The position numbers were made by a program, and so were the translations under genes. From contig OZ020517.1 of the NCBI GenBank assembly GCA_963971425.1, forward strand, positions 7,132,501 to 7,196,500: a DNA stretch of 64,000 nt, written 5' to 3'. Source of the DNA: Bryoerythrophyllum caledonicum. Its lineage: Eukaryota > Streptophyta > Bryopsida > Pottiales > Pottiaceae. The stretch's first letter is position 1. Each line of letters opens with the position of its first letter. This document shows positions 24,101 through 36,415 of this stretch, one piece after another. The notes below the pieces were generated by a model. The model had not been told where the DNA came from. It was given only the letters and a program-made list of their open reading frames with translations, and searched no databases.

Positions 24101-24370
24101 GTAAATTGCATGGACTCAATCTGGGAGCCATCTGGAGAGAGCCATAGTTGGGTAGAGAAAGATGCATGTATTTTTTCATGGATAGACTTTCCGGAAAGAA
24201 CCATGTCCGGAGCCAGCGGGTGGAGAAAGCGCAATATATTTGGAGTGCAGGTTGAAAGCAGGATTCGCATTCTTCAATCGGCAAAGGCTCACATCCTACA
24301 ATATATTGCAATGCAAACCGAAGCTATCGATGACGACCGTTTGCAAGCAGCCCTAAATTCTATGGAGTAG
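21149..24370 (+). pseudogene. DUF7869-type transposon protein gene, frame-intact but stop-broken
   Basis: One frame of 1,074 codons runs from 21149 to 24370 without a frameshift. It is interrupted by six stops: TAA 21923, TAA 22010, TGA 22937, TGA 23417, TAG 23468 and TAG 24095. Signature motifs are QADNCTRENKN (about 22940) and VGHTHEDIDQRFS (about 23055). These mark the family annotated as DUF7869, found in repetitive plant and animal transposon-like genes and thought to be an integrase/transposase-like fold. A Cys-containing segment (KVCNACYALG in part; CYHCWEYKC) precedes it. The C-terminal part resembles a small chromatin-reader-like domain (CGQFVVLSVDRAEIEGGVPF, then WRLKIKVCWYW). TIRs or target duplications were not found, so the element's borders are unknown. 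Confidence 0.8.
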
Positions 24371-25924
24371 ATAGTGTGCCTTTTATGAGAGTATACTAGT
24401 TGTGTATGGTAATTGATATATAGTGTATGTGTAAGAGTAGTATATTCTAAGGGTGATGTAAGACGTTATGTCATTAATCCTTTAGAGTAAAGCTGTGTGT
24501 ACTATTGGTACTAAGTCCAATTGTTGAAGCATCTATATTTAGTTTCCACCATTATATGCATTATGTACTACGTAGAATATCTTTTAATCAACTGCCAACC
24601 CTTGCATAAAGTATGTTTTTTTGTAATTACACCTATTTATATACTACAATCCTTCAAATCTATCTTTGAAATATTGTGAAATTATATTAAATACACATTT
24701 ATCTAGTATTAACGAGGGGCCACCACAAATTAGTTGAAAATGCCCAAAAATCGCTTCCAATCTGAACAACCATGATTGTATGTAATATTGTTGCAGAAGC
24801 TCAATTTTTTTTCCTTTGAAAAACATTGTTTTTATTTTATTTTATTTTATTTTTTTCTATTTTTCCACTTTTGTTCGCAATGGCCGCCGTTGTACCCAAG
24901 TGCACTTTACATGGCCAAGTGCATAATTGCTTAATTGCGTGTTCATTGTGGGAGTCTAAAACTCCCACTTGGTTGCCCCTACCAAAAAAATTAATTAAAA
25001 TAGGGTTTTTAGTGTTAATTAACTAGAAAATTAGTTAGTGTTGTGTAGAATTAGATTAGATAGTGATTAGCATAATTAGGAAAAAACTTAAGTATTAATT
25101 AGGTTAATTATGGTGATAAGAGCGGGTCTTAATTTCACTAGTTGAGTCCCGGAAAACAAAATCTTAACACTCTGGAAGAGATTCCGGGATGTATTTCTAA
25201 AATCACCATAATCCTAATTAATTAAGTTAAGTCTAGAAGGTAGTTAGACTAGATAGAAGTTAGTTAGATATTTCTTTTGTTGTTGTTGTAGCATAAATTC
25301 TTATTTAAAAGAGTAAGGATTTAATTATATGGAACAAAACATAAAAAGGAGAAAAACAAGAAAATAAAAAAAATAAAAAATTTCAATGGTTGGTACCGGG
25401 GTACCAACTAGGTACCGGCATCAATCGGGTACCGAGCAAGGAGATGAGGAGACAACGTAGAAGTCGACCACGAGGATGGAAATGACGAGCTTGGATGAAA
25501 AGACGGGGAAGTGGAGTGTGTTGCGAGCACAAGACCCATTGATATTGAGGGTCTTGTGGTAAAAATTCATGGCCATGAGTTGAGGGTGCTATGAGCACAA
25601 GACCCTCTATTTTCGGGGGTCTTGTGCTATCAGAGTTTTGTCAATACATTTTGACTTGCATGAGGTTGCTCCATAATGCTTGTGTACAAGAGAAGAGCTC
25701 TGATTGGATCATTTTAATTGTTGGATTTTAGGAGAGTTGGGGTTTTGAAGTAGAAAGAGAGGAGTTGGGATCTTGTGCAAAGAAGAGAAAGTTGGGGTTT
25801 TGTGCGAAGAAGAAGAGGTGGACGTGAAGAAGAAGAAGAGGCGGACTTGTGGTGAAGAAGAAGAAGCGGACATTATGGAAGAAGTAGAAGAGGTGGTGCA
25901 CATCAAGGAGGATCTTGGATTTTT

Positions 25925-26075
25925 GGAGGAAGTGTGTGCGCAAGCTAGGGTTTCAAGGAAGACGTGCGCGCAAGCTAGGGTTTGGACAAAGAGGTGCACG
26001 CAAGCTAGGATTTGAAAGAAGAGGTGCGCGCAAGCTAGTGTTTGGAGCAAGCGGTGCGCGCTTCTTAGGATTTGG
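25925..26075. repeat. 30-bp tandem repeat, five copies
   Basis: The block CAAGCTAGG recurs at exact 30-base steps (25941, 25971, 26001, 26031, with a degenerate fifth at 26061). Units contain GTGCGCGCAAGCTAGG. Confidence 0.88.
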
Positions 26076-28119
26076 TGGTCGAAGAGGAATCTAGGGTTTT
26101 GAAGAAGAAGTGGTGCAATGTAGAAGTGACAAGATAAGAAGGTAATCTATGCCAGATACTTTCTTTTTCTTGTGTGCAACTTCATTTCTGAAATTTCCTA
26201 TCAAATCTCTCTCTGGGGAGATAAAAGTTTCTTTCTTCCGGTCTAGAGAAAAGTCCCCTGGAGGGCTCTATTTAGACCACTTGTGTGTTAAATTTTGACT
26301 TTTTGTGTGTATGATTCAACATTTGTGTTTTGATGTTTGTTCTCTATTGTCTTAAACTTTCCTTCCCGTTTTTGTTATCCTTCTGTCCTCTCGAAGTCTT
26401 ACCCAAAATTCTTACTCATTTCCCGGTCTGCCCGGTCACCGTGAAACTCTCTTCTCAAAGTCTTCTTCTCTTGTTGTGATAGTCATATGTTATGTTGTGT
26501 TGTCAATAAGTTGTTGGTTAGGTGACATGCCTACATCTACATCAATCTAGAAGAATGTTCCGAAAATGTGCACCGGTTGACCGATAAACTTATGTTTTCC
26601 GGGCCAGACCGGAACTTGTGATAGAAAGATTTAAGGAGAGTGGATAAATTTTAAAACTCAATTTTTCAGTCTCTCTTTCTCCGGATCTCCCTTATATGTC
26701 TACTCAACCGGATGAGTTCTCCGATTGAGTCTTAGTTATGTGTTAATTGTTATATGTTATGTGATGTATGTTTCACTAGTTGGTAAGATGATGTTGACTT
26801 GCTTGACTTATATACGAAAGTGGGAATAGTGATGTCGATGGGGTCCCATTGCGCACCCGGTCACTTCTACTTGAGTGGTTTCTCCGGCTACTTACTTTTG
26901 TTAAAGAAAAGGTTCACCGGTCCCGGGATCGGAAGTCTTCCGATCTACTAGTAATCCTCCGGTGACTAGGCTACCCTTGATTTTAGGATCTAGATGTGGT
27001 TTTGTCCTTTAGTGGGTCTACTTTTAGAGAGTAGCTATTGACTTTAGTGCACTCTTTAGATGCCAATTCCACCTTTTGGGGATCTAGTTTTGGAGGGTAG
27101 CTAGTAGCCTTTGTGTACTTAAAGAGTCTTAGGCTCTTGTGTTAAGTACTCTTCTCTTTGTTAATGTGCTCGTGTGTTTCCTCATTGCTTGTGTCTAGAG
27201 TCTTTGTTGAGCTTGAGTGAGTAGACCGGGAGAGAGTTGAGTCCTCGTAGTGTGTCTTTGCTAGGTGTGCAAGGTTGCGACTTGTTGTGTATTATGTGAT
27301 TGAGTGTGAGTAGAGACTTCCGGAGGGGCTAGGATATCCGGGTTAGATAGGTAGAGTGAGGTCCGAGACTTATGCTCTAGATTTTTTGCCGGTGGGACCG
27401 GGAAGAGTTGTTTTGTCGAATGGGAGTCTGGAAAGCCCATGGCTATTCATGATAGCTCCTCTTAAGTGAGAAATATTCGGGTTGGTCGGGAGTAGGGGGA
27501 GACATCCCCTTTCTCTCGGTATACCGGGAGACATTCCGGTTAAACCTGAGTCCGAAGAATTCCAGGATTATTTCCCTTATAGTGGACGAGTTTCGATGAT
27601 CCCCGTGGAAGGTTGTACTGCTCATATGATCTATTTAGTACTAACTTGTTGTAAGTCTTGTATCTTTTTGGTTTGATTCATTGGGTGTGGTTGTAGTTGG
27701 AATCTGGGCTTGCGTGACTGGTTTACCGGGACAAGTTCTCGGTAGATTGTGAAGACCGGTAAACCGGCTGCGACCTTTTTAATTCTTTCAAGGTGTAGGA
27801 TTAGATTGTGGATATTGTGGCCTCTAGACTGCGAGAATGGAGGGCAGTGACTTTCCGGGCCTTGTAAAAACTTACCGGAAATCTAGTCTGACGCTAAACA
27901 GAGTTTAACTAAAACACATGTGGTTACTTGTTACTCGTTACTGAGGTAGCGGGGAAGCCATCCTCCGGGATGTGCCCAGGTATTATGTGTGAATTGTTGT
28001 TAAGATTTAAAGAGTTTTGATGCACAATAAAAATCCCTGGAAATGATCTGGTAAGGTGGGCTTGCTTAAGGTTAATTTCGGTTAATTTTGAGAATAACGA
28101 ACCACTAGACTACGACAAC

Positions 28120-28195
28120 CTTCTTTCATTTGGAGGTCATTTCAATATCTAAACATTATCATGTTCAAATTCAACACCATACATGTAGTATACTG
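28120..28195. repeat. Short repeat shared with 40196-40270
   Basis: About 65 bases beginning TTTGGAGGTCATTTC are nearly identical, in the same orientation, to the stretch just after the second FKBP fragment. This ties the region to the same mobile family. Confidence 0.75.
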
Positions 28196-29568
28196 TGGCC
28201 ACCAGTGGCACCTTCTGTTTAAGGATTAAACGGAACCATATTCCTCCCTCTCTTCCATTTTTCTTTCTTCTTTTGGGAAATCTCTAATAATTCCGTAATC
28301 AATTTTAAAGAAAAGACTTTATAAAATTTGAAAGTCTCTAATCCTAAAATTGCACTTGTGAGAGTAAATATTATTAATAAGTTTTCTAATCCTGAATTCC
28401 TGAATTGCACATCATTTCATTTTATTCCTTTAGATTATTTCTCATCAAAAGCCTAACCTCATGCTCTCTATTTTTGCGACAATGAATTGTAATAGTAACA
28501 AAAATCAATATTCTTGTGTCCTATCCAATGCTAAGTAAAGCTCCCCTATTGTACCTCATGTTCCTATGGATACTCTCCATGTGGTCCCTCACCAAATGGG
28601 GTCTGTAAAAGGTGATGAAATGGTGGAGATTGTTGTATAAAATGTTAATAATAAGAACTTTTAGGGAATAGGGCCGACGTGAAGAACGTGCCCAGTGAAC
28701 GTATTCATCATTACACTATATTCACTGAATATAGTGTGGATGCATTGATAATGTGGTTGAAAAATAATAGTGTGGACCACATCAATTTTGGTTTTGAAAA
28801 AAATTTAATGTAGACACATTTTAACATGTGTTATGTTGCACAAGGGACCGATGAGGCATTACCACTTAAAGGACATGGACATGGTAGAAACCGCACTTTT
28901 CCTAGGCTTGTTTACTGAGTATGTGGTAAATTGCCTTCCATGAGCAAAAAGATTGATTTTACCACTTCCAACATCCAATAACTGTCAAGGTAATTGCTTT
29001 AATAGGAATTATTGAATGCATTCCATGTGTAAAAGTTGGCTATTTTCACATATCTGAACGCCTTGTGAGGCCCCTTCTGTAATGTATGTATGTGGTACAA
29101 ACATTCACCAATTCCACAAATCTACAAATCATGGTTGCTTGTATAATCCATATGGTTTGTGATTGGCAAGTGGAAGGACAAGTATAAGATGCAGAGGTGA
29201 ATCCAAGCTCATACCTTGTGTGGGCATAGTCAATCCATGACATGGAATGCGGATACCTAGGAGTCTCTCCCCTATTTAAAAGAAAATGCATGTTATAACA
29301 ACGCATGTATGAAAATACTACAATTTACCATGTCCAATTACCATGTGTGAAAGTCCCATTTTTACTAAATTGAATGAGATCAACTATTAGTGTTATTCAC
29401 CTGGTAAACCGTGTGGTAGAATCGGTTGTTTTCACATTTGTGAATGCCTCTTAGGCCCCTTGTGCTACTCACTACCACCTCACCACCACTCACTAACAAA
29501 TATCTTCCATTCCTTGCCACTCAGCACAACCTCAGCACCACTCACCACCACCATTCCATCAATCTACA

Positions 29569-29577
29569 TTAATTTTT
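29569..29577 (+). repeat. Target-site duplication of the MULE, left
   Basis: TTAATTTTT directly abuts the left TIR terminus (CCCGGTCACT). The identical 9 bases follow the right terminus at 39560-39568. Confidence 0.95.
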
Positions 29578-30192
29578 CCCGGTCACTACAATCAATCCGG
29601 GTTCGCGGTGTTAGAGCTCGGTTTTAGCCCTGACACCGCGAAGAGCGGCCCTTCTCCTGAAGCGCCTTTTCGCCTTTCTTCCCACGATAACGTCTACTCT
29701 CGCCCACATTTTTTTTGCGCTGCCCGTATCCCTTATCGGCATTCTCGCCGATAGCGCCTTCTCCCCCACCTTCTTCGGATCACCGAAAGCCCCTTCTCCT
29801 CCGCCACGTGTACTCCAGAATGACCCGCCCTTCTCGGCGGCTGCCGGCGCGAAGTGTCATCCACATCATTTGCGATCGGCGCCGTCTTTCGCACCATCTA
29901 ATGTGCCGTGTAGCACCCTCCCGGAAGGAGAGTGCTTGTATATGCATGAATGGAGTTCCTCGATCTCAATCTCCCCATCCAAGACAGGCCGAATGGGAAT
30001 TCTAGTGCGATAGCGCCACCAACCGTTGCCGATAACGGGGCAGCAGGGAGGAAATGGAGGCGTCAAGGGAGAAAGAAACCGACTGGCGTGCGTGAGAAGG
30101 GGGTGGAGGACCTTGATGCCGTGTTTCGGGAAGGCTCGCATGCAGACTACCTGAAGAAACACGGTCACAAGGTTCTTCGGATGCGCGATTCA
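29578..30192 (+). repeat. MULE left TIR, about 610 bp
   Basis: It pairs with the reverse complement of 38946-39559. Similarity extends from the terminus through the first 80 or so codons of the transposase gene, to the block ending CGGATGCGCGATTC. The TIR thus includes the promoter and the N-terminal coding part. Confidence 0.92.
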
Positions 30193-32966
30193 TTACAGAA
30201 CCCTCCTCCAGGAATTTTGACATGGAAATGTCTTAGGTGGAACATGGAGGCCGAGAATGATACGAGGTTTGTAGAAGATCCGCAATCATCTAAGAGGAAG
30301 CAGTCCAAGCTTATCGCCTACATTCCTTGGGATAGGGTCTTGGATTTCGTGGAGGGTGAGCAGTCTGGCCGAAAGGACGTCGAGACTACCTTCGTCCGCG
30401 ACAAGAACGACCCCACAAACGTCGGTGAGAAGACGCACTATTGGTGGAACTGCCACATCGAGTACTAGCGGTAAGTGAATCTCGACCTCTGATATCACGA
30501 TATGCACGGTTTATCTGCTTATCAGCTGTGCCGTAATATTTCTTCAGTACTGCACGTATCTCTAATGGACACTCCCGATAAGCAGATGGCGTTGTCAATA
30601 CGGTTCCGAAGACAACAGGGACAAGATCCAAGCTATCACGCCCAAAATGACACCAACACCATCAAAATACAATAAAAAAGGGAAACAACTTACTTTCAGC
30701 GCTGGCCAGAAAGGCCCTCGTGCCACGGATGCGAAGGAAGGGGGGTCTATGAAAGTGGGTTGCCAATGTCGATTCTACGTAAAGAGGTACTATTTCCTCC
30801 CATATATTGCCAAGATAGGGTACTTTTGCTCGGAATATGTCGACACACAGGGCCTTATCGTCCACGATAAGGACTATGTGCAGAGGAGAAAGCTCCGCTT
30901 TCGGAAGTACATGTCGGAGGAAGTAAGGCTTTGGGTTCTCATGCAATTTGAAGAGCAAGTTCCGATGGCAGCTATAATACAGAAGCACCAGAAGCTGGTA
31001 CTGAAGGCACCTGATGAGGGCACTCTTACGCCTTCTCGGGATTGTTTCCTTAGCATGGAGGACATCGGCAACATATGCGGAGTCCGTGCGCAGGAACTAT
31101 ACAAGAAACACAACAACGACGCTGAGAGTGTGAGAATATGGGTAAGAGAAAATCGAAATACAGGTTTTTACTATCAAGACCCGGACAGCAAGGTTGACGG
31201 AGTACTGAATGCCGATAACGTACCCTTCGTCATTGGGATTCAAACCCCATTTCAGACGCACATGATGCTGAAATACAGTCACAAAAACATTATTGCTATA
31301 GACGGGACATTCGCAACGAACAACAAAAATGTACACATACCTATACCGTGGTTCGCGTAAGGTCCTTCTAGAGATTAGAAGCACTCACTCCCATACCGCT
31401 TAATTTCTTGTTTGCGTGTCCAGTATCCGCTCTTCACGATGATGGTATTCGACGAGTGGAGAAACGGAGTTCCAGTGGCTTTCGTGATCAGTGCGAAATC
31501 CAAACAAACAGATCTTGTGCCTTGGATGCGCGCTCTGAAGCAGAAGTTGGTGGAGATAAGGCTGGACTGGAGACCCACTGCCTTTGTACTTGATGACGCC
31601 GATAATGAGATCAACTCTCTTCGGTAAGCGATTTAGCATTCTTACGTTATCGGGTGACGGGCTTCAGCGAGTTGTACTTATCGGCTTGTCGGGTTATCGC
31701 AGGGAGGTTTGGCTGCACTCGCATCTATTTCTATGTCTCTGGCATGTTCGTTGAGCGTGGCAGAAGAATGCATGTGCTAAGTTGAAAGACATGGAGACGA
31801 GGGCCGGAGCTTTGCGAATTGTGGGCTCACTTATGTACGTATCAGAGACACCAAGTGACTTCCAAGACCCTTCCACGAGAGCTCCCGGCGATAAGGTGTG
31901 GAATTTGGTAGAGTGGGTGCAGCACGTCTACGGCGAAGCTAAGGCTCTTTTTCCAAACGCTGATGCATACTGGAAGTACTTCGACAAGGAATGGCTCCCG
32001 AAAATCAAAATGTGGGTTGTGGGAGACCGGAAAATCCCCGATGTTGGCCAGGACACCACTACAGCAATCGAATCATATCATTCTAATATGAAAGCAGTGC
32101 TCCGGCAATCCAAAAGGAAGCTTATCGGCCGAAGGATGGACTGGCTTATTTATGAGCTCACAGGAAATGTCATCGAAAAGTATGATTACAGTCACTGGTG
32201 TAAGCTGAACGGTTTTATAAAGAACAAGAAGCAGCGGCAGATCATGGTCAATGCAATCAACCAAGCAAATACAATTCCCGATAATGTGGTCACCTTGCCC
32301 GAGTGGTCGGGAGGTCCTGCATACGTTAAATCTTCGAATAGGAGACACCTTACGTATGCGGTATACAATCCGTGCACCGAATGGGCTGTCTGCCAATGTG
32401 TTCATTTCCAGAAAGGTAACATCTGGAAGCACCAAGTTAAGGTCTTGAAAATGACAAGACCGGACCTCGCGGAGGGAAAAATTGCTAGATATCTGGGCTC
32501 CCTTCGTGGCACAATCCAAGGTGGAATGACGAATCTCCTCCGCCAAGACAATGGTCGACACCCGAATATCGAGGGCTTCCTGGATAATGGTGTCCCCTCC
32601 GATACTAAAACCGGAGATGTAATCCTAGTGGCTTCCAACCTTCGAGAATTAGGGGAGACATGGGTATGCGACTTTGATCGTATGCATCAGCTTGTCCTGA
32701 AGCTACTCGACAAGGCTTATCAGCAACCGTTGTTGGCAAGGCACTTGGATGCAGCTTTGCGCAACACCGATGCCACCCTCTCAAGGTTGGAGGCTGAAAT
32801 CGAAGCCGGAATGCTTCATCCACTCCAGAAGATAGCTGCACCGCTCCTCACAAATGAAGACGGTCTTGGAATGAGGCTCCGAAGGTTGCATGACTTCTTG
32901 GATTCCAGAGGTTTTCAGGTGAGGTCCGTTCCAGCTAGCGAAAGACTAACTCAAGAAACGACTTAG
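29950..32966 (+). pseudogene. MURA-like MULE transposase with SWIM remnant
   Basis: Exons as read: first exon 29950 to about 30470; second from about 30548 to 31330; third 31424-31623; fourth 31703-32966. The join of exons 1 and 2 is unresolved. An N-terminal zinc-type region (KVGCQCRFYVK) precedes the transposase core. The first catalytic Asp is in NIIAIDGTF, the second in FVLDDADN, and the Glu in TTTAIESYHSN. The SWIM-like motif reads WAVCQCVHFQKGNIWKHQV: the expected third Cys before KH is Trp. Premature stops are TAG at 30466 and TGA at 31752. The TGA falls in the conserved LWHVRRAW block at the second Arg, so CGA is the likely ancestor. The protein would bind TIRs and cut and rejoin DNA; as it stands it is broken. 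Confidence 0.88.
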
Positions 32967-34769
32967 ATTATCGGCTCCGATGTGGTTGAATATAAAGGGC
33001 AGAGGATTTTAGCTGCTAATCTGCGCCGATAACCATTAGTAATCTTATCGGTGGAATACTGCCGATTAGATGCTCTTAGATTAAGTTCCATGTAGTGACT
33101 GAAATTTTCAGTGAAGTTATATTTCTTTAGTTATGAAGTTAAAACTCAACATTCAATATAATTGGCAAAGACTAGATTTCAAGTTCCGCTTACAGGCCTC
33201 TGCAAGGGGGTCTCAAATTCCGTTTATGTACGCTATCGAAAAATTTGTCATTTACAATGAATGAAATGTACAACATCGACATCCTATTAATCTGTATAAA
33301 TTCCTAGAGTCTATCGCCTGTGTACAACATCCCCCCCTTGTCGCCTACTTCTTCGTCTTGGTGGTGCCCTTCGGTTTTCTCGGTTTTTTCGGGCTTTTCG
33401 GCGCGGTTGACTTCTTCCGCCTTCCTCGAGTCACTGGTGGGTTTGTGAGCACGTTGAAGCCTTGAAGATCACGATCCCCCACTGTCTCCGAAATATCGAG
33501 AACTGAGACTTTCTTCTTCTTCGCTGTCTCTGTATCGGCTTCCACGAAAACTACGTCTGGACTTCCGCTTCCGAACTCCACCGTATCCAGACCACATAGA
33601 TTAAGGGCATCGTGGAACGGAAGCGGTATGACAATCTCCGTGTAGAGCGCTTGCATGAACCATCGGTACGCCTTCTTCTCGTCCCAGTCCAAATATTTTG
33701 TCCCCATTGTCACGGTCTTCTCCTCCGCCTCTTTGCGCTCACCACGTGCGATAAGGTACTGCCAGAAGGCCAAGCCTGCCATGAAACCACACTCCCAGCT
33801 TTCTTTCTGATTAAGTAGTGGCAACCTTATCGGCGATCGACTCTGCCATTCAGTCCAACTTCGAGATCCGATCCTCACCCCCTTCGCGTTTGCCCATCCC
33901 ATGTGTACAAGGAAGATGAAGTTGTTTACTTCCCGACCCTTGTGCATGCCTTTCGCTAGGTCCAGGTGATACGTTCGCCTTTGCTCCACGACGAATACGC
34001 TCCAGTGACCCTTATCGTGGTAAGGGACGATAAGGGTATTTGGCGTCTTGGTGGTACTACGGAACGAGCGGCTGAGAAAGCTCATGATGTCATCCCAGTC
34101 CTTCCCTTCATCCGCCAGATAGCACTACAAGGTCGCCGATAACCAGTTGTGCGTGTGATGATACTGGATTCGAACATGCTCCTTCGCCATGTAGACGACA
34201 TGCCTAAGGAGGAAATCCAGAAATGTGGCTTCTATTTCCCGCTTGTCCTTTAGCACACAATGTCAGTCCTGTAGTGCAAGCGAGACATCCACGGCTTGCC
34301 GAAGGTCTGGACCGAAAAACCTCATACCTCTAGTCAGGTTCTTCGGGTGAATAAAACAAGGCCTGCAATTCAGAAGAAAGCGGACGTTAGACAACAGGTG
34401 CCGATAAACAGCAGGTGTCGGAGAACACGATAACATAGACGACGACACTCACCTGAGTTTTAGGACCTCCACAATAATACCGAGGTTCTTCTCTATTGTG
34501 GATGCATCATGCTCCTCAGCTTCGTAGCAGAGCGACGGCTCTTTCTCCCCGGACACACGGTCTGACGCACATACTCCGCGATTCTCCTCCAACATGCACG
34601 TATACGCCGCCTTCTGTCCTTACCTTCCGTTCTGAACACGCTCTTTGAGTCCAGGATAAACCCAAATACTGGTCATCCCAGATTCCTGTGTTTCCTTGAT
34701 AAAGCACAATGCCACTCTGATCTCCTCGGGGTCCATCTCCTTAGGAGCAGGGCTATCGGACTTTGGCGG

Positions 34770-35060
34770 TGGAGCAGGCTTAACGGAATCTGGTGGAGAA
34801 GTAGGGTTATCGGGCTCTGGCGGATGAGTAGGGTTGTCGGGCTTCAGCAGAGGAGCAAGGTTATCGGGATCAGAAATCAGAGCAGGGCTATCAAGCGGAG
34901 GAGCAGGCTTAACAGCTTCTAGCAGACTCGCATGGTTATGGGGCTCTGGCGGGCTAGCAAAGTTATCGGGCACTGGCTGGCTAGCAGAGTTATCAGGCAC
35001 TGGCGGGCTAGGAAGGTTATCGGGCCGTGGTGGAGAAGCGTAATCGGATTCCGAAGAGGG
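34770..35060 (-). repeat. Pro-Asp-Asn coding repeat in the protease gene
   Basis: Units reading PDN or PEPDN with Ala/Ser/Pro spacers recur about ten times. Each PDN is encoded by CCCGATAAC or a variant, so the protein repeat and the element-wide CCGATAA motif are the same DNA. Confidence 0.8.
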
Positions 35061-36274
35061 AGGATTCTCGGGGATTTTCTGAGTTTCCAAGGGTGCCACG
35101 CAAGGCTTCGCGGGAACAACCGGGGGATTGTCAGTAGAGTCCAGGTTTTCAATACCTTGACTCGATAGAGGGAACGATAGACGGTGGGGTTTAATGTCGG
35201 GTTCCGTCTCCCCCGTACCCCCAAACACAACATGATGACTAGGGGTCTCGAATTGAGATAGTCCCACCGGAGACTGTAAAGACTCCGCAATGCCTAGGGA
35301 AGGGTCATTCATTACTTGTGTCCACGAAAACTGCATCGGAGATGGGTTATCGGCGGGACGGCCCGGTGACTTCACCAATGTAGTAGCGGGCTCTTCTTGG
35401 AGGCTATCGGGAACAACTCCCTGACGTATTTCATCGCTAGGCCCCTCTTGTGCTTCCTCCGTAACTTTGTCCGGACCCTTATCAGAGAATCCTTCGCCGT
35501 CGTTACTCCTCGGGTACCGATTCTGAACGCGAAATTCATTTGAGGTTCCTTCGTCCATGTGAAGAAGGGTGGCTGCACCCTCAAGGTCCCTTGTTCGGGT
35601 AGATGTCTCCCGCCGAATTTCGTCATGTGAAGTCACTAGATGCCCTTCTCGCCGATCCCACTCTCTTTTCACCACACGCGACATAACGTTCTTGCAATCT
35701 GCCTCTGCAAGTTCCCTTTCGCGTGCCCTGGTAGGATCTACAGTGCCTGCAAAAGGCTTATCGTTTAGTCACATGGGAAATTACGGAGATACCAAGAATG
35801 AGGAAGAAAACAGTAAGATGAATGACGGGGTTATCGGATAAATCTTACGTGGAACGAAGCCGGCATACATGAAGTCCAGATCCTCCCTCGCCAAGTAGTT
35901 CTCGTCCAGGGTATCCTAGTGTTCGTAGGTACCCTAATCGGCAGCACACCACTGTCGAACGAAATCCTCTGGATGACTCCTTGCCGTGTCCACGACAGTG
36001 CGAGCATGGACCATTGCAATGAAGCGTAACACAGAATCTCGCCCGCCATGCTTGTTCTCGTGGAGCCGCGAGAACACCTGCGATATCAGGAGGTGCAGTT
36101 CGGATGCGTCCCTTCCGAAGAGGAAGGGACTCAGGACTTCGTACATTTGAGACGGCCCATCCCAATTTGTCTCTGGAGCGTCCACGTACATTGCAATGCT
36201 GGCAGGCCCGGGGATTACGCTAGGGCTGCACATATTCCGGCCCCTGAAAAACAACGGAGTCAAGTCAGCCAATA

Positions 36275-36415
36275 AGGGATGATAAGGGACGATAAGGGAC
36301 GATAAGGGACGATAAGGGATGATAAGGGACGATGAGGGACGATAAGAGATGATAAGGGACGAGAAGAGACGAGAAGAGAGGATAAGGGACGAGAATACAC
36401 GATAAGGGAGAAGTC
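36275..36415 (-). repeat. GATAAGGGAC tandem array in an intron
   Basis: About a dozen units of 10 bases (GATAAGGGAC, GATAAGGGAT, GAGAAGAGAC) follow one another inside the first intron of the protease gene. The junction of two units gives ACGATAAGG, so it is an amplified relative of the CCGATAA motif. Confidence 0.9.

Larger units (their letters stand above)
24371..29568. other. 5-kb non-coding region, transposon debris likely
   Basis: No convincing gene. Notable pieces are: TTTTA runs near 24830-24850; a 21-base stem around GTGGGAGTC/GACTCCCAC near 24950; GAAGAAG-rich DNA at 25740-25900; a 30-base tandem repeat at 25925-26075; about 1.4 kb rich in ACCGG/CCGGT (26560-27960); and a segment at 28120-28195 repeated at 40196-40270. 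Positions 28510-28625 match the 2255-2470 repeat family. Confidence 0.5.

Noticed and set aside
25095..25125. Copia-type primer site (TGGTGATAAGAGC resembles TGGTATCAGAGC)
   Set aside because: No matching LTR pair was found around it and no pol domain follows.
25773..26015. Glu/Lys-rich 80-codon ORF
   Set aside because: Product of GAAGAAG and 30-bp tandem repeats; open on both strands by composition.
29715..30005. Separate ORF in the left MULE TIR (96 aa)
   Set aside because: It overlaps the transposase start in another frame and has biased composition only.
36275..36415. CRISPR-like array
   Set aside because: Units are contiguous 10-mers without spacers and lie in a plant transposon intron.
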